Shown: positions 30,263 to 40,762, counted from the first letter of the stretch. The stretch is DNA of 64,000 nucleotides from Corynebacterium riegelii (GCF_016728505.1 NZ_CP068159.1:2046001-2110000); one strand, 5' to 3'. Numbers and translations: made by a program. The notes: generated from the sequence alone by a model not told the origin.

Positions 30263-31621
30263 CTACCCGCGACCCCGCACCATCCTGCGCAGCCGCCCAA
30301 GGTATTCACTGATCCGTTTCTCCGCACCGTGGTTTGTCGGCTGGTAGTACACCGCATCTTCCAACCCTTCCGGGATGTACTGCTGCTCGACCACACCACG
30401 CGGATCATCGTGGGGGTACTTGTAGCCCACCGCGTGTCCAAGGGCTTTCGCACCCTCGTAGTGTCCGTCGCGCAAGTGCGGCGGCACCGGCCCCACCTTG
30501 CCCGCGCGCACATCAGCTTGCGCCGCAGAGATCGCCTCGATAACCGAGTTCGATTTCGGCGCCGTAGCCAAATGGATCGTGGCTTGTGCCAAGGTCAGAC
30601 GCGCCTCCGGCATGCCGATGAACTGCACGGCCTGGGCTGCGGCCGTTGCAGTCTGCAGCGCGGTGGGATCAGCCATGCCAACGTCTTCCGAGGCGTGAAT
30701 GACCAGACGACGCGCAATAAAACGCGGATCCTCGCCCGCCTCAATCATGCGTGCCAAATAATGCAGCGCAGCATCCACGTCCGAGCCGCGAATCGACTTA
30801 ATGAAAGCGCTGGTGATGTCGTAGTGCTGATCCCCATCACGGTCGTAGCGCACCACGGCACGGTTGACGTTGTTGCGGATCACCTCTTCCGTCACTTCCC
30901 CACCCGCGGGCACCGCCTCGGCGGCGGCCTCAAGATACGTCAAGGCACGACGTGCGTCGCCTGAGGCGAGGAGGGTGAGTTGGTTCAACGCAGCGTCGTC
31001 AAGCGAAATGCTCTTGGCAAGCCCCCGCTCATCAGCCACCGCACGGGTGAGCACCCCGCGGATATCCTCATCGCTCAGCGGCTCAAGCTTCAGCAGCAAC
31101 GAACGCGACAGCAGCGGGGCAACCACGCTAAACGATGGGTTTTCCGTCGTCGCCGCAACCAGAAGCACCGTACGGTTTTCCACCGCCGCCAGCAGCGCAT
31201 CCTGCTGGGTTTTGGAAAAGCGGTGCACCTCATCGATAAACAGCACCGTCTTTTCACCACGGGCAAGGTCGCGCCGAGCGGTATCAATCACAGCGCGCAC
31301 TTCCTTAACCCCCGATGTCAGCGCGGACAGCCCAATGAAGTTCTGCCCCATCGTCGCCGCAATCAGCGAGGCAATCGTGGTTTTCCCCGTCCCCGGCGGC
31401 CCGTAGAGGATCACACTGGCGGCGCCAGAGCCCTCGATCAGACGGCGCAGCGGTTTGCCCTCCCCCAACAGGTGACGCTGGCCGGCGATCTCATCGATCG
31501 TGCGCGGACGCATGCGCGCAGCCAGCGGCGCGTGCGGTCCAACTTCAAAGAAGCTGGAGCCCCTATTGCTTATCGACGCCCCGCCGACCTCACCATCCCC
31601 GAACAAACCCTCCTGTGCCAT
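30263..31621 (-). CDS. rarA: Replication-associated recombination protein A (RarA/MgsA)
   Basis: 452 aa AAA+ ATPase. [22 protein letters not shown], Walker [10 protein letters not shown], Walker [20 protein letters not shown], sensor [16 protein letters not shown] and arginine-finger region PLLSRSLL, then the [29 protein letters not shown] motif specific to RarA. Acts at stalled forks. Precedes alaS by 57 bp. Confidence 0.95.
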   Translation of the reverse strand: MAQEGLFGDGEVGGASISNRGSSFFEVGPHAPLAARMRPRTIDEIAGQRHLLGEGKPLRRLIEGSGAASVILYGPPGTGKTTIASLIAATMGQNFIGLSALTSGVKEVRAVIDTARRDLARGEKTVLFIDEVHRFSKTQQDALLAAVENRTVLLVAATTENPSFSVVAPLLSRSLLLKLEPLSDEDIRGVLTRAVADERGLAKSISLDDAALNQLTLLASGDARRALTYLEAAAEAVPAGGEVTEEVIRNNVNRAVVRYDRDGDQHYDITSAFIKSIRGSDVDAALHYLARMIEAGEDPRFIARRLVIHASEDVGMADPTALQTATAAAQAVQFIGMPEARLTLAQATIHLATAPKSNSVIEAISAAQADVRAGKVGPVPPHLRDGHYEGAKALGHAVGYKYPHDDPRGVVEQQYIPEGLEDAVYYQPTNHGAEKRISEYLGRLRRMVRGRG

Positions 31622-31641
31622 AGTGCAACCTACTTCAGTTA

Positions 31642-32895
31642 CTACTTCAGTCGCTGCGCAACATCGCTGGCAAACTGGGAAATGACCAGGTAGGCAGTGT
31701 CACGGCCAGTGCCGGCGTAAGCAGCAAGAGCGTTGAACGTCTCGTGCAGATCCTCACGGACAATGAGTTCCTCGTGGCTGAACGGACCTTCGCTTGCAGG
31801 ACGCAACATGTCGCCACTGGAGATGCCAGCATCCGCGAATCCAAGCACGGACTCCGCAACCTCCTCGTTCACGTCCACGCCTGCGGCCGCAAACTCGGCA
31901 GCCAGCTCTTCATCCGTAGCCACCACCTCCGCAAGCGCCACTGGGTTGAGCACCGTCAAGCTGGACAGCGCCCACCCGATCATGCCTGCGGTGATACGCG
32001 CCTGAAGGGTGTCCTCGTGGTTGAGCAGCGGCCAGGTGCCACGGACTTCACGCAGCCAGGCCTCAATAAACGCACTGACCGCATCCTCGTGGTAGGCACG
32101 TGGAGACAGATACAGCGGGAACCCGGCGACCACAAACGCAACATCGAAGGTAGCGTCACGGAAACCGGCCCACTCATAGTCCAGAAACTGCGTCCCTGAA
32201 TCCGTGTACATCACGTTGTCCGGGCTCAAATCAAACGGCGTAAACGCGCGCACACCACCGCGAAGCAGACGTGACTGCAGGTTTGAGGCAGTCACCTTCA
32301 CCTCATTTGGCACCTCGAAGCCGGCCTGCTCAAGAATGGCCAGGCCCAAACGGATGCGGTGAGACAGCAGCCGATCACGCAACTGCTGGATCTTCTCCGC
32401 ACCGGTGCGGGAACGCGTCATCCTTGCAAACAACGCGTTGTACTGCGCTTCCTTATCTGCCGTGCCGGCGTGCATCTTGCCAAGGGCCGTGCCCAAATTG
32501 CGCAGAATCTGCACGTGCTGGATGTCGTCAGCGCGTTCCAACATGGTCGCCAGCGTGTCAGCATCGCCAGCGTCCGAAAGAATGATCATCCGGGCGTCCA
32601 AGTCATAGCCCAACATCACTGGGCCAGGGCGCACGTCACTGCTTAGCGAGGTTGTGAATTGATAGGCCACGACCTCACGCAAAAACGCAGCATCATCAAA
32701 CAGATTTCCCGTCTCCGGGGAGTGCTTCACCACTACCGTCCTGTGTTGCAGGAACGGGTTGGTAGCCACCTTCGCGCGGTACACACCGGCAACGCCGGAA
32801 CCAGACAACGCAGTGACGTCGGTGAGCTTTTGGGCACCCCCGTAGCGCCGCGTGAGCACACTTACCGCGGCGGAAATTACGGCATCGCGATCCAT
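31642..32895 (-). CDS. Phosphotransferase-family (APH/choline kinase-like) protein, unknown substrate
   Basis: 417 aa. Bilobal kinase-like fold: VYRAKV and TVVVKHSP in the N-lobe, then a catalytic loop [12 protein letters not shown] with the Asp and Asn at normal spacing, and the metal-binding [16 protein letters not shown]. The loop His of the usual HGDxxxxN is replaced by Pro. Not a resistance gene on this evidence; it sits stably between aspS and rarA. Substrate unknown. Confidence 0.75.
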   Translation of the reverse strand: MDRDAVISAAVSVLTRRYGGAQKLTDVTALSGSGVAGVYRAKVATNPFLQHRTVVVKHSPETGNLFDDAAFLREVVAYQFTTSLSSDVRPGPVMLGYDLDARMIILSDAGDADTLATMLERADDIQHVQILRNLGTALGKMHAGTADKEAQYNALFARMTRSRTGAEKIQQLRDRLLSHRIRLGLAILEQAGFEVPNEVKVTASNLQSRLLRGGVRAFTPFDLSPDNVMYTDSGTQFLDYEWAGFRDATFDVAFVVAGFPLYLSPRAYHEDAVSAFIEAWLREVRGTWPLLNHEDTLQARITAGMIGWALSSLTVLNPVALAEVVATDEELAAEFAAAGVDVNEEVAESVLGFADAGISSGDMLRPASEGPFSHEELIVREDLHETFNALAAYAGTGRDTAYLVISQFASDVAQRLK

Positions 32896-32913
32896 ATTGG
32901 GTCTCTACCGGCG

Positions 32914-34731
32914 TTAGGCGTTGTCGCCGTCTGCCTTCTCTGTGGATTTTTCGGTGTTCTTCTTCGGCTTGAAATCCACACCCGTCTCTGCACGCTGTGC
33001 TGCCGGAATTGGGGCCGGCGCATCCGTCAACGGGTCAACACCGCCACCGGACTTCGGGAACGCAATAACGTCTCGGATGGATTCAAAGCCACCGAGCAGC
33101 GAGACGATGCGGTCCCAGCCGAAGGCGATACCGCCGTGCGGAGGAGCGCCGAACTGGAAAGCATCAAGCAGGAAGCCGAACTTCTCGTCTGCTTCCTCAT
33201 CGGTGATGCCCATGACCTCAAACACGCGCTTCTGCACGTCGTGCTGGTGGATACGGATGGAGCCACCGCCGATCTCATTGCCGTTGCAGACAATGTCATA
33301 GGCGTACGCGAGTGCTTCGCCAGGGTTGTTCTCGAAGTTATCCATAAACTCCGGCTTCGGGGAGGTAAACGCGTGGTGCACAGCCGTCCACTTGGAGTGG
33401 CCCAGCGCCACGTCGCCGGAAGCCGTTGCATCCGCAGCCGGCTCGAACAGCGGCGCGTCCACAACCCAGGTAAACGCCCAGTCGCCTTCCTTGATCAGGT
33501 CCAGCTTGCGAGCGATCTCACCGCGGGCTGCGCCAAGCAGTGCGCGAGAAGACTTCGTGTCACCGGCAGCGAAAAAGATTGCGTCCCCCGGCTTCGCGCC
33601 AACGTGTGCTGCAATGCCAGCCTTTTCTTCATCGGTGATGTTCTTAGCCACAGGGCCGGTCAGCTCACCGTCTTCCTGAATCAGGATGTAGGCAAGGCCC
33701 TTCGCACCGCGCTGTTTGGCCCACTCCTGCCAAGCATCCAGCTGCCTGCGCGGCTGAGATGCGCCACCGTCCATCACCACGGCGCCCACGTACTCAGCGT
33801 TGAATACGCGGAACGGGGTGTCCTTGAAAAACTCGGTGCAGTCCACCAGCGGGATGTCAAAGCGCAGGTCCGGCTTGTCAGAGCCGTACTTTTCCATCGC
33901 CTCCTTGTAGGTCATGCGCGGAATCGGCGTCTGAATCTCGTAGCCAATGAGCTTCCACAGCTCCACCAAGATTTCCTCGGCCAGCTCAATGATGTCATCC
34001 TGGTCAACAAAGCTGGCCTCAACGTCCAGCTGGGTGAACTCAGGCTGGCGGTCAGCGCGGAAATCCTCATCGCGGTAGCAGCGAGCGATCTGGTAGTAGC
34101 GCTCCATGCCGGAGACCATCAGCAGCTGCTTAAACAGCTGCGGCGACTGCGGCAGTGCGTACCAGGAGCCCGGCTTCAAACGTGCCGGCACCAGGAAGTC
34201 ACGTGCACCCTCCGGGGTGGAGCGCGTCAGCGTCGGCGTCTCAATCTCTACGAAATCGTGGTTGTCCAGCACGCGGCGTGCAGCCTGGTTTGCCTTTGCA
34301 CGCAGACGCATGGCATTCGCCTGACGCTCACGGCGCAAATCCAGGTAGCGGTACTTCAGGCGGGTCTCTTCACCGACCTCGGTGGAGGAAGCATCCTCAA
34401 TCTGGAACGGCAGCGCCGCCGACTTGTTCAATACGGTCAGCTCGGTGGCGTTGACCTCGATCTCGCCGGAAGCCAGGTTCGGGTTTGCAGAGCCTTCCGG
34501 ACGTGGCTCCACCACGCCGGTGACCTTGACAACGAACTCACTACGCAGGTCGTGCGCAGCCTCCGCCACATCAGATTCGCGGAAGACAACCTGGGCGATA
34601 CCCGAACGGTCGCGCAAATCGATGAAGATCACGCCACCGTGATCGCGGCGTCGCGCCACCCAACCGGTGAGGGTGACAGTCTGGCCGTCGAGGTCTTTGT
34701 TGAGGTTCCCCGCAAGGTGAGTGCGCAGCAC
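32914..34731 (-). CDS. aspS: Aspartyl-tRNA synthetase
   Basis: 605 aa, GTG start with AGGA 7 nt upstream. An N-terminal OB fold for the anticodon ([24 protein letters not shown]), class II motif 2 [27 protein letters not shown], the bacterial GAD insertion (about 300-420), and motif 3 [15 protein letters not shown]. Standard bacterial length. Divergent from the metallopeptidase at 34835. Confidence 0.98.
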   Translation of the reverse strand: MLRTHLAGNLNKDLDGQTVTLTGWVARRRDHGGVIFIDLRDRSGIAQVVFRESDVAEAAHDLRSEFVVKVTGVVEPRPEGSANPNLASGEIEVNATELTVLNKSAALPFQIEDASSTEVGEETRLKYRYLDLRRERQANAMRLRAKANQAARRVLDNHDFVEIETPTLTRSTPEGARDFLVPARLKPGSWYALPQSPQLFKQLLMVSGMERYYQIARCYRDEDFRADRQPEFTQLDVEASFVDQDDIIELAEEILVELWKLIGYEIQTPIPRMTYKEAMEKYGSDKPDLRFDIPLVDCTEFFKDTPFRVFNAEYVGAVVMDGGASQPRRQLDAWQEWAKQRGAKGLAYILIQEDGELTGPVAKNITDEEKAGIAAHVGAKPGDAIFFAAGDTKSSRALLGAARGEIARKLDLIKEGDWAFTWVVDAPLFEPAADATASGDVALGHSKWTAVHHAFTSPKPEFMDNFENNPGEALAYAYDIVCNGNEIGGGSIRIHQHDVQKRVFEVMGITDEEADEKFGFLLDAFQFGAPPHGGIAFGWDRIVSLLGGFESIRDVIAFPKSGGGVDPLTDAPAPIPAAQRAETGVDFKPKKNTEKSTEKADGDNA

Positions 34732-34821
34732 GGTGTTTTCCTAGTCCTTCCAAAAGGCGTTAAAACTTATCGCGCAAGAGTCTACCGCGACCGTCTCAAG
34801 ACATGCGCTTAGGTTGTTTGG

Positions 34822-34827
34822 CACAAT
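34822..34827 (+). promoter_or_regulatory. Putative -10 for the zinc metallopeptidase (leaderless)
   Basis: CACAAT lies 7 nt upstream of ATG 34835. The first base departs from the usual T and no clear -35 is visible. It supports choosing that ATG over the in-frame TTG 34814 and ATG 34826. Confidence 0.35.
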
Positions 34828-34834
34828 GCAAGCC

Positions 34835-35752
34835 ATGACGTTTAGAGGAGATGCCAGCCAAGGCGCAAGCGGGCGTGTGCAAACCAGTTCAGGTTCCCGT
34901 GGCGGACAGCGAGGCGGTTCAGGCGGCCTGCTTGCACTGCCGTTGTTGCTTGGCGGCGGTGGCGGCGGAACCATCATTTTGATCTTGCTAGTGCTGCTCT
35001 TCTTCAACGGCGGCCTTGGCGGCCTAGGTCTTGGAGGTGACCAGCAGGGCCAGTACCAGTCGCAGGGCGACTACAACCTGGAGCACTGTGATCAGCCGAA
35101 TGCGGCTAACGAATACTCCGACTGCCTTGCCGCCGCGACGGTCCTGTCTGTTGATGATGTGTGGTCCCAGGTACTGCCAGAGCAGGCCAACTTGGAGTAC
35201 CGCCCGGCAGGTATGCACATTTTCAAGGGCGAAGTAGCTTCCGGCTGTGGTTACGCATCTTCTGCAACGGGGCCGTTCTACTGCCCGCGCGATGAGACGG
35301 CGTACTTGGATGTGTCCTTCTTCGATCAGCTGCAGCAGCTTGGCGGCAGCGCAGGTCCACTGGCTCAGGCATATGCCACCGCGCACGAGATGGGTCACCA
35401 CATCCAGCACATCGAGGGCACCCTGGGGTTGAGCGACTACAAGAACCCTGGCGAAGACTCCGCTGCGGTTGCTATTGAGCTGCAGGCGGACTGCTATGCA
35501 GGCCTGTGGGCACATTACGCACAGCAGGGTGGGCGTTTGGAGTCTGTTTCGGACGAGCAGCTGCACGAGGCAATCCAAACCGCACAGTCCATCGGTGATG
35601 ACAACATTCAGCGTCGCTCCGGCGGCGAGGTCGACCCAGACGCGTGGACCCACGGCTCCTCCGAGCAGCGCGGCACCGCTTTTATGGCTGGCTACCAGAC
35701 CGGCAAGATGTCCGCCTGCGACACCCTCAACCGAGGCGTGTACAACGACTAA
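34835..35752 (+). CDS. ypfJ: YpfJ-family neutral zinc metallopeptidase, membrane-anchored
   Basis: 305 aa from ATG 34835 (MTFRGD start typical of the family). A Gly/Ser-rich N-terminus, one membrane helix (about 43-60, TIILILLVLLFF), then the peptidase domain. Zinc site HEMGHH at 184-189, with the third ligand probably E215 in ELQADCYAG; Cys pairs at 85/97 and 138/150 could form disulfides. Extracytoplasmic. Physiological substrates unknown. Confidence 0.9.
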   Translation: MTFRGDASQGASGRVQTSSGSRGGQRGGSGGLLALPLLLGGGGGGTIILILLVLLFFNGGLGGLGLGGDQQGQYQSQGDYNLEHCDQPNAANEYSDCLAAATVLSVDDVWSQVLPEQANLEYRPAGMHIFKGEVASGCGYASSATGPFYCPRDETAYLDVSFFDQLQQLGGSAGPLAQAYATAHEMGHHIQHIEGTLGLSDYKNPGEDSAAVAIELQADCYAGLWAHYAQQGGRLESVSDEQLHEAIQTAQSIGDDNIQRRSGGEVDPDAWTHGSSEQRGTAFMAGYQTGKMSACDTLNRGVYND

Positions 35753-35771
35753 TTCGCGTACGCTCGCGGTC

Positions 35772-36494
35772 ATGGCTGATTCACCAAATCGCGCCGTTGC
35801 ATTCCTTGCCGCGTTCAATGACGTGGAGGGGTTTCTGCGCGAGGCGTTAGGCGCGAAGAAAAGCGACTCTTTTAAGTGGATGTGCTCCCAGGCAGCCAAG
35901 CGTGGGTTGATTACCTGGGAACAGTCCACTGATCTGAAGGAATACGCTGAGCTGCGCAATGCGATCAGCCACGGCGAGTACCGGGACTTCAAACCAATCG
36001 CGGAGCCGTTGCCTGAAACCGTCGCAGCACTCGAGCATCTTCGGGACGTGTTGCTCAAACCCGTCACCGCATTAGAGGTGGTGGGCCAGAACCAAAAGGT
36101 GGTCACCTTCTCCCCCGCTGATGCGGTTCGCGATGCGCTGCATGCGATCCGGGAGTCAGGCCACACACAGTTTCCGATTTACGACGGTGGCGTGTGCGTC
36201 GGCCTACTGACCACCAATGCCATTGCGCGTTGGATTGCAGTCGTCTTACAAGATGACGACACTATCGGTTCAACGTCTATCAGCGAGGCGCTTAAACTTT
36301 CCGGACAACACGACCACCCGGTGTTTCTGCCGCGAACCGCACCGGCAGCCGCGGCCATCGAAGCGTTGACTACACCGCTAAAATCTGGCGCACTGCCACG
36401 TGTGGCAATCATTACGGAGCACGGCAACGCTGACCAGCGCCCCATTGCCGTAGTCGGCCCAACGGACATTCCGGCACTTGCTGCCGTTACCTAA
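35772..36494 (+). CDS. HEPN-like domain fused to CBS-like domain, unknown function
   Basis: 240 aa. N-terminal helices (about 5-95) end in EYAELRNAISHGEY, where R62-N63-x3-H67 is the RNxxxH motif of HEPN domains, many of which are metal-free ribonucleases. After ~100 residues a CBS-like unit follows (SPADAVRDALHAIRESGHTQFPIYDGGVCVGLLTTNAIARWI, about 114-154) with a second, weaker half to the end (RVAIITEHGNADQRPIAVVGPTDI). CBS pairs bind adenine nucleotides. This suggests nucleotide-controlled HEPN activity (inference). 19 bp after the peptidase; no MNT antitoxin gene is adjacent. Confidence 0.7.
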   Translation: MADSPNRAVAFLAAFNDVEGFLREALGAKKSDSFKWMCSQAAKRGLITWEQSTDLKEYAELRNAISHGEYRDFKPIAEPLPETVAALEHLRDVLLKPVTALEVVGQNQKVVTFSPADAVRDALHAIRESGHTQFPIYDGGVCVGLLTTNAIARWIAVVLQDDDTIGSTSISEALKLSGQHDHPVFLPRTAPAAAAIEALTTPLKSGALPRVAIITEHGNADQRPIAVVGPTDIPALAAVT

Positions 36495-36530
36495 GCCCAC
36501 AACCAACCCACCTTGGAGGAGGAAGTTTCA

Positions 36531-37931
36531 ATGCCAACCAAGTCAGCAACTGTTAGCGTTCTTGATCTGTTTTCTATCGGCATCGGCCCGTCTTCCTCAC
36601 ACACGGTGGGCCCGATGCGCGCAGCCCAGGCGTTTGTGAGTACCCTGCCGCAGCTGCCGGCGAAGGTGCGCGTAGCACTTCGTGGCTCGCTTGCCGCCAC
36701 TGGTGTTGGCCACGGCACCGACCGCGCGGTCCTGCTTGGCCTTGTCGGATACACGCCGACGACAACCAGCGCAGACATTTCGCCGAAACCCGGCGAAGAA
36801 ATCCCGCTGACTGGCACCATCTCGGGTCCTGTCGGCAGCGTGGAGTATGAGGTGGAGTTCAACCCCCAGCCGGTGCCAGAACACCCCAACTGCCTGATTT
36901 TTGACGCTTGGGATGCCCAAGGCAACCAGCTGGCAGAGAACGTGGAGTACTTCTCCATCGGCGGTGGGTTCATCCTTGACCGTGCGGGCATGTCCGCGCA
37001 TGAGAACGAAGCTGGCGTGGTTGCTGTCGCGCACGAGAAGACCGTGCCCTACCCCTTTGACACGGGTAAAGAACTGATGGAGCAGTGCGCCACGCACGGT
37101 CTAACCATCGCCCAAGTCATGCGGGCAAACGAGGAAGCCTTGCACGGCAGGGACGCTCTCAACGAGCACTTGGACGCCGTGTGGGACGTCATGCAGGAAT
37201 GCGTTGCCCACGGGCTGAAAACCGAGGGCACACTGCCAGGCGGCCTCAACGTCAAACGTCGCGCGAACCGTCTCCACCGCCTGCTAACCGCGGAATATCA
37301 AGCGTCAACGGCCCGCGGGCTTGACGCGATGGAGTGGGTCAACCTGTATGCGCTTGCGGTCAATGAGGAAAACGCTGCTCACGGTCAGGTGGTTACTGCC
37401 CCGACGAATGGTGCGGCAGGCATCATCCCGTCGGTGATGCATTATTGCCGTGACTTCACCGACGATTTTGACCGCGACCGCGTGCACGAATTCTTGCTCA
37501 CGGCAGGCGCTATCGGCGTCATTATTAAAACCAACGCCTCGATTTCGGGTGCGGAGGTTGGCTGCCAGGGCGAGGTTGGCTCGGCGTCATCCATGGCTGC
37601 CGCTGGTATGTGCGCCATCCTTGGCGGCACCCCGCAGCAGGTAGAGAACGCCGCTGAGATCGCACTCGAGCATAACTTGGGGCTTACCTGCGACCCTGTC
37701 GGCGGGCTTGTGCAGGTTCCCTGCATTGAGCGAAACGCCATCGGTGGTGTGAAAGCCATCAATGCGGCGCGTTTGGGCAAGCTTGGCGACGGTACCAACA
37801 TTGTCACCCTCGACGACGTCGTTGAAACCATGGCCTCCACTGGCCGCGACATGATGACGAAGTACAAGGAGACGTCTATGGGCGGCCTCGCTGTGCAGCT
37901 TGGTCTGCCGGTCAACATCATCGAGTGCTAG
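36531..37931 (+). CDS. sdaA: L-serine ammonia-lyase (serine dehydratase), iron-sulfur type
   Basis: 466 aa, single-chain form. Deaminates serine to pyruvate. SVLDLFSIGIGPSSSHTVGPM opens the beta domain; VGCQGEVGSASSMAAAGMCA, LGLTCDPVGGLVQVPCIERNAI supply Cys ligands for a [4Fe-4S] cluster. It ends in IIEC, a C-terminal Cys as in the Legionella enzyme, where the tail folds into the active site. ATG at 36531 has GGAGGAGG upstream. Confidence 0.95.
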   Translation: MPTKSATVSVLDLFSIGIGPSSSHTVGPMRAAQAFVSTLPQLPAKVRVALRGSLAATGVGHGTDRAVLLGLVGYTPTTTSADISPKPGEEIPLTGTISGPVGSVEYEVEFNPQPVPEHPNCLIFDAWDAQGNQLAENVEYFSIGGGFILDRAGMSAHENEAGVVAVAHEKTVPYPFDTGKELMEQCATHGLTIAQVMRANEEALHGRDALNEHLDAVWDVMQECVAHGLKTEGTLPGGLNVKRRANRLHRLLTAEYQASTARGLDAMEWVNLYALAVNEENAAHGQVVTAPTNGAAGIIPSVMHYCRDFTDDFDRDRVHEFLLTAGAIGVIIKTNASISGAEVGCQGEVGSASSMAAAGMCAILGGTPQQVENAAEIALEHNLGLTCDPVGGLVQVPCIERNAIGGVKAINAARLGKLGDGTNIVTLDDVVETMASTGRDMMTKYKETSMGGLAVQLGLPVNIIEC

Positions 37932-37943
37932 TCCAACTGGGCT

Positions 37944-38359
37944 CTACAAAACCTGCTCAATTTGCTCTTTTGCGTGCGTAAAGCGGTCCTCCATGACCGC
38001 CATACTGAATGCGTCCGCACCATGTGCGGTGGCTAATGCCGGCGCTTGTTCTAGGACGCTGCGCACCTGACGGAGCCATTCTGTGGTTTCGATATCGAGG
38101 GATACGCCGAAGAGGTCGAGTACTGCCGGCTCTGTGAAGTCTTCGAGGGATAGCTGCGACTTGCCGTCGAGTGTGAGCTCGTAGGCATCGCCGTCCCCAG
38201 GCGGGGTGGGGTTGACATCGAATACCGGTGATAGGACCCAGGACCCGCCATTCCGAAGAAAACCGTGGTTGCGGAGATGGTTGTCTACGTTGCCAACGAG
38301 GACCCCGAAAACGGCACGCCGACAATGACGGTGGTAACCGCAATCTTACTGTCGCCCAC
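37944..38359 (-). pseudogene. hipA: hipA remnant (N-terminal start joined out of frame to C-terminal third)
   Basis: A GTG at 38359 opens a frame (VGDSKIAVTTVIVGVP) that stops after 24 codons. In another frame, from about 38318, RRAVFGVLVGNVDNHLRNHGFL and WVLSPVFDVNP read through to a TAG at 37944. This matches the HipA kinase C-lobe: the catalytic Asp of DNHLRN and the metal Asp of FDV are kept. About two thirds of the protein is missing, so an internal deletion with frame change is likely. It follows hipB by 11 bp, the normal operon position. Non-functional as kinase. Confidence 0.75.
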
Positions 38360-38370
38360 TACCTTCTCCC

Positions 38371-38679
38371 CTAGAAATCCGGTTTCGGGGTTCGAACCCG
38401 TTCGGGCAGCTGCTCTGCGGCCCGCAAGCGACCCACGTCTGTGAGATAGGGATCGCTTGCCGTGACCACGCGGTCGAGCAGTCCCAGCACGTTGAGGACC
38501 GCAAGCGTCGCGTCCAACCCGGCGCCCTGCCCGTTTTCCAGCTTGCTCAGCGTGGTCGGCGAAATGCCAGCACGCTCAGCAACCATGCTGCCGGTGAGCC
38601 CCAGCAGCTTGCGTTGAATGCGAACATGCTCACCTATCGCGCGCATTCCGCGGCGAACGGGCGTCGGCGTGTATCTCAT
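38371..38679 (-). CDS. hipB: HipB-like Xre family regulator (orphan antitoxin)
   Basis: 102 aa. Helix-turn-helix of the Cro/CI type: IGEHVRIQRKLLGLTGSMVAERAGISPTTLSKLENGQG (about 15-52), followed by a short helical tail. The partner hipA is broken, leaving an orphan regulator that may still repress its own promoter. ATG at 38679 is preceded by TAAAAT with 7 nt between, consistent with a leaderless mRNA. Confidence 0.85.
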   Translation of the reverse strand: MRYTPTPVRRGMRAIGEHVRIQRKLLGLTGSMVAERAGISPTTLSKLENGQGAGLDATLAVLNVLGLLDRVVTASDPYLTDVGRLRAAEQLPERVRTPKPDF

Positions 38680-38686
38680 GCGCTTG

Positions 38687-38739
38687 ATTTTAGCAACAGA
38701 AACCTAACAGGAAAACCAGGTATCTTACAGATTTCTGTT
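38687..38739 (-). promoter_or_regulatory. hipB promoter and palindromic operator
   Basis: AACAGAAA (38695-38702) and TTTCTGTT (38732-38739) are perfect inverted repeats, with an inner ACCT/AGGT pair (38702-38705, 38718-38721). The proximal arm lies just upstream of the -10 TAAAAT (38687-38692). Such symmetric sites are typical HipB targets. Confidence 0.6.
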
Positions 38740-38752
38740 ACTTAAAAGTGTG

Positions 38753-40030
38753 CTAGCACTGTACAGCCGCAGCAACCGCCTCCGCGTTCAGAGCAACCGT
38801 CACCTGGGAGTGGTCCGCGAGGTTCTTCACAGTGACCTCCCCGGCCTCCAGCTCGCGATCCCCCAGCACGAGTGCAAACTTGGCGCCAGCGCGGTCAGCG
38901 CCCTTCATAGCGCCCTTGAGCCCGCGGCCGCCGTAAGCCATGTCAGTGGAGATACCAGCAGCGCGCAGCTCATTGATCAGCAGCGCCATCCGCTCTTGGG
39001 CCTTTTCGCCAATGCCAACGCCAAAGACGTCCACGCGACGCTCAACTCCTTCAAGCGTTACACCCTCAGCTTCAAGCGCGAGCACCGTACGATCCACGCC
39101 AAGGCCAAAGCCGATACCGGAGAGGTCCTGGCCACCGATCTGGGCCATGAGCCCGTCGTAACGGCCACCGCCACCGATGCCGGACTGCGCGCCCAGCCCG
39201 TCGTGGACGAACTCGAAAGTGGTCTTGGTGTAGTAATCCAAACCACGCACCATGCGTGGGTTGATCACGTATTCCACGCCCATGTTGTCGAGCATTCCGG
39301 TGACGGCCTCGAAGTGGGTGCGACAGCCCTCACACAGGTGGTCCAGCATCAGGGGCGCATCCGCCATCATCGCGCGGACGTCTTCACGCTTGTCATCCAG
39401 CACGCGCAGCGGGTTGATCTCCGCACGGTGGCGGGTCTCCTCATCCAACGGCAGTGCGAACAGGAAGCTCTGCAGCTTCTCGCGGTAGGCCGGGCGACAC
39501 TCACGGCATCCCAGGCTGGTCAGCTCCAAACGGAAGCCGGTGAGCCCAACGGCGCGGTAGCACCGATCTGCAAGCGCGATAACCTCAGCATCCAAGTACG
39601 GGTCATCCACGCCGATGGCCTCTACACCCACCTGCTGCAGCTGGCGGTAGCGGCCAGCTTGCGGGCGTTCATAACGGAAAAACGGACCGTAGTAATTCAG
39701 CTTTACTGGCAGGTAGCCACGGTCCAAGTTGTGCTCGATCACCGCACGCATGACACCTGCGGTGCCTTCCGGGCGCAGCGTCACGGAGCGGTCCCCGCGG
39801 TCAGCAAAGGTGTACATTTCCTTGCTCACCACGTCCGTGGATTCGCCCACGCCGCGTGCAAACAGGGTCGTGTCCTCAAACACCGGCAGCTCAATGTGCT
39901 GGTAGCCGGCCTGGCGCGCCTGATGCGCAAACTCATCGCGCACACGAATGAACGTGGCGGATGCCGGGGGTACGTAGTCGGGTACGCCCTTAGGGGCAGA
40001 CAGGGCCTTAAAAGAGTTCTGCTCAGTCAC
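38753..40030 (-). CDS. hisS: Histidyl-tRNA synthetase
   Basis: 425 aa, class [15 protein letters not shown] start, motif 2 [19 protein letters not shown] and [23 protein letters not shown], the His-binding [14 protein letters not shown] and GGGGRYDGL, motif 3 [13 protein letters not shown], and a C-terminal anticodon domain. [13 protein letters not shown] insertion with a possible Cys cluster (CRECRP ... CEGC). Complete. Confidence 0.98.
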   Translation of the reverse strand: MTEQNSFKALSAPKGVPDYVPPASATFIRVRDEFAHQARQAGYQHIELPVFEDTTLFARGVGESTDVVSKEMYTFADRGDRSVTLRPEGTAGVMRAVIEHNLDRGYLPVKLNYYGPFFRYERPQAGRYRQLQQVGVEAIGVDDPYLDAEVIALADRCYRAVGLTGFRLELTSLGCRECRPAYREKLQSFLFALPLDEETRHRAEINPLRVLDDKREDVRAMMADAPLMLDHLCEGCRTHFEAVTGMLDNMGVEYVINPRMVRGLDYYTKTTFEFVHDGLGAQSGIGGGGRYDGLMAQIGGQDLSGIGFGLGVDRTVLALEAEGVTLEGVERRVDVFGVGIGEKAQERMALLINELRAAGISTDMAYGGRGLKGAMKGADRAGAKFALVLGDRELEAGEVTVKNLADHSQVTVALNAEAVAAAVQC

Positions 40031-40041
40031 GGTTTTTGAGC

Positions 40042-40686
40042 TTAGCGCCCCGCATTGGCCCGCAGGATAAATGGGTTGGTTGCCCGCTCGTGCGCCATGG
40101 TGGTCACCGGCCCGTGCCCCGGCAGCAATGTGAGTGCATCATCAAGCTCCCAGACACACCCGCGTAACGACGCCACCATGTCCCCCTCATCCGAATAATC
40201 CAAATCAGTACGCCCCACTGAGCCCCGAAACACCACGTCACCACTAAAAGCGAACTCCTCGCCCACCACCAAAACGCTTCCCGGCGAGTGGCCGGGAGCA
40301 TGGCGTACGTGAAACGTCTCCCCTGCAACGGTGATTGCTTCCCCGTCTTCCAGGTGGTGGATGGTGTCTGGGAGGGGGAGCGTGTGGGCGTCGAAAAGCA
40401 GCCGCGACTGCTGCGGGATACCTTCACTGAGCATGAACTCATCCGCCGGGTGAATGTAGACGGGTGCACCTAGCTCGGCGGCATCACGGATGTGATCAAT
40501 GTGGCCGTGGGTCAACACGACTGCCTCAAGCTCAGAGTTGTTCTCCTCCAGCATCTTGCGCACAACTGGCGCAGCTCCCATACCTGGGTCTACAACAAAC
40601 CCGCGGCGGGTTTCCTCATCGATGCAGACGTAGCAGTTGGTGCCGTACGGACCGGCGGCGAAACCCTGGATACGCAAAGTGCTCAT
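40042..40686 (-). CDS. Metallo-beta-lactamase fold hydrolase (glyoxalase II-like)
   Basis: 214 aa. [26 protein letters not shown] contains the HxHxDH zinc motif; [10 protein letters not shown] and [16 protein letters not shown] supply further His and Asp ligands; [21 protein letters not shown] closes. Members include hydroxyacylglutathione hydrolases and mycothiol-linked thioesterases; which applies cannot be told. It ends 11 bp upstream of hisS. TAGGAT at 40695-40700 ends 8 nt before the ATG, suggesting a leaderless mRNA. Confidence 0.88.
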   Translation of the reverse strand: MSTLRIQGFAAGPYGTNCYVCIDEETRRGFVVDPGMGAAPVVRKMLEENNSELEAVVLTHGHIDHIRDAAELGAPVYIHPADEFMLSEGIPQQSRLLFDAHTLPLPDTIHHLEDGEAITVAGETFHVRHAPGHSPGSVLVVGEEFAFSGDVVFRGSVGRTDLDYSDEGDMVASLRGCVWELDDALTLLPGHGPVTTMAHERATNPFILRANAGR

Positions 40687-40762
40687 GCGTACGAATCCTA
40701 GGGGTTGTCGTGGGAGCTGTTAGGATTTGAGCGAACTTTTACTCTTTTTAAGAAACGAGGCG

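Noticed and set aside
28154..30964. 936-codon plus-strand open frame
   Set aside because: Antisense to alaS and rarA, both clearly real; no recognisable domains.
32659..34812. 717-codon plus-strand open frame
   Set aside because: Antisense to aspS and the kinase-like gene; no domain.
35772..36494. HEPN/MNT toxin-antitoxin pair
   Set aside because: No nucleotidyltransferase gene is adjacent; neighbours are a metallopeptidase and serine dehydratase.
37957..38343. 128-codon minus-strand open frame
   Set aside because: Arg/Pro/Ser-rich sequence; the HipA C-lobe is in a different minus frame of the same DNA.
38388..38399. GGGTTCGAACCC, resembling a tRNA T-arm or att site
   Set aside because: It is the end of the hipB coding sequence; no acceptor, D or anticodon arms are found nearby.
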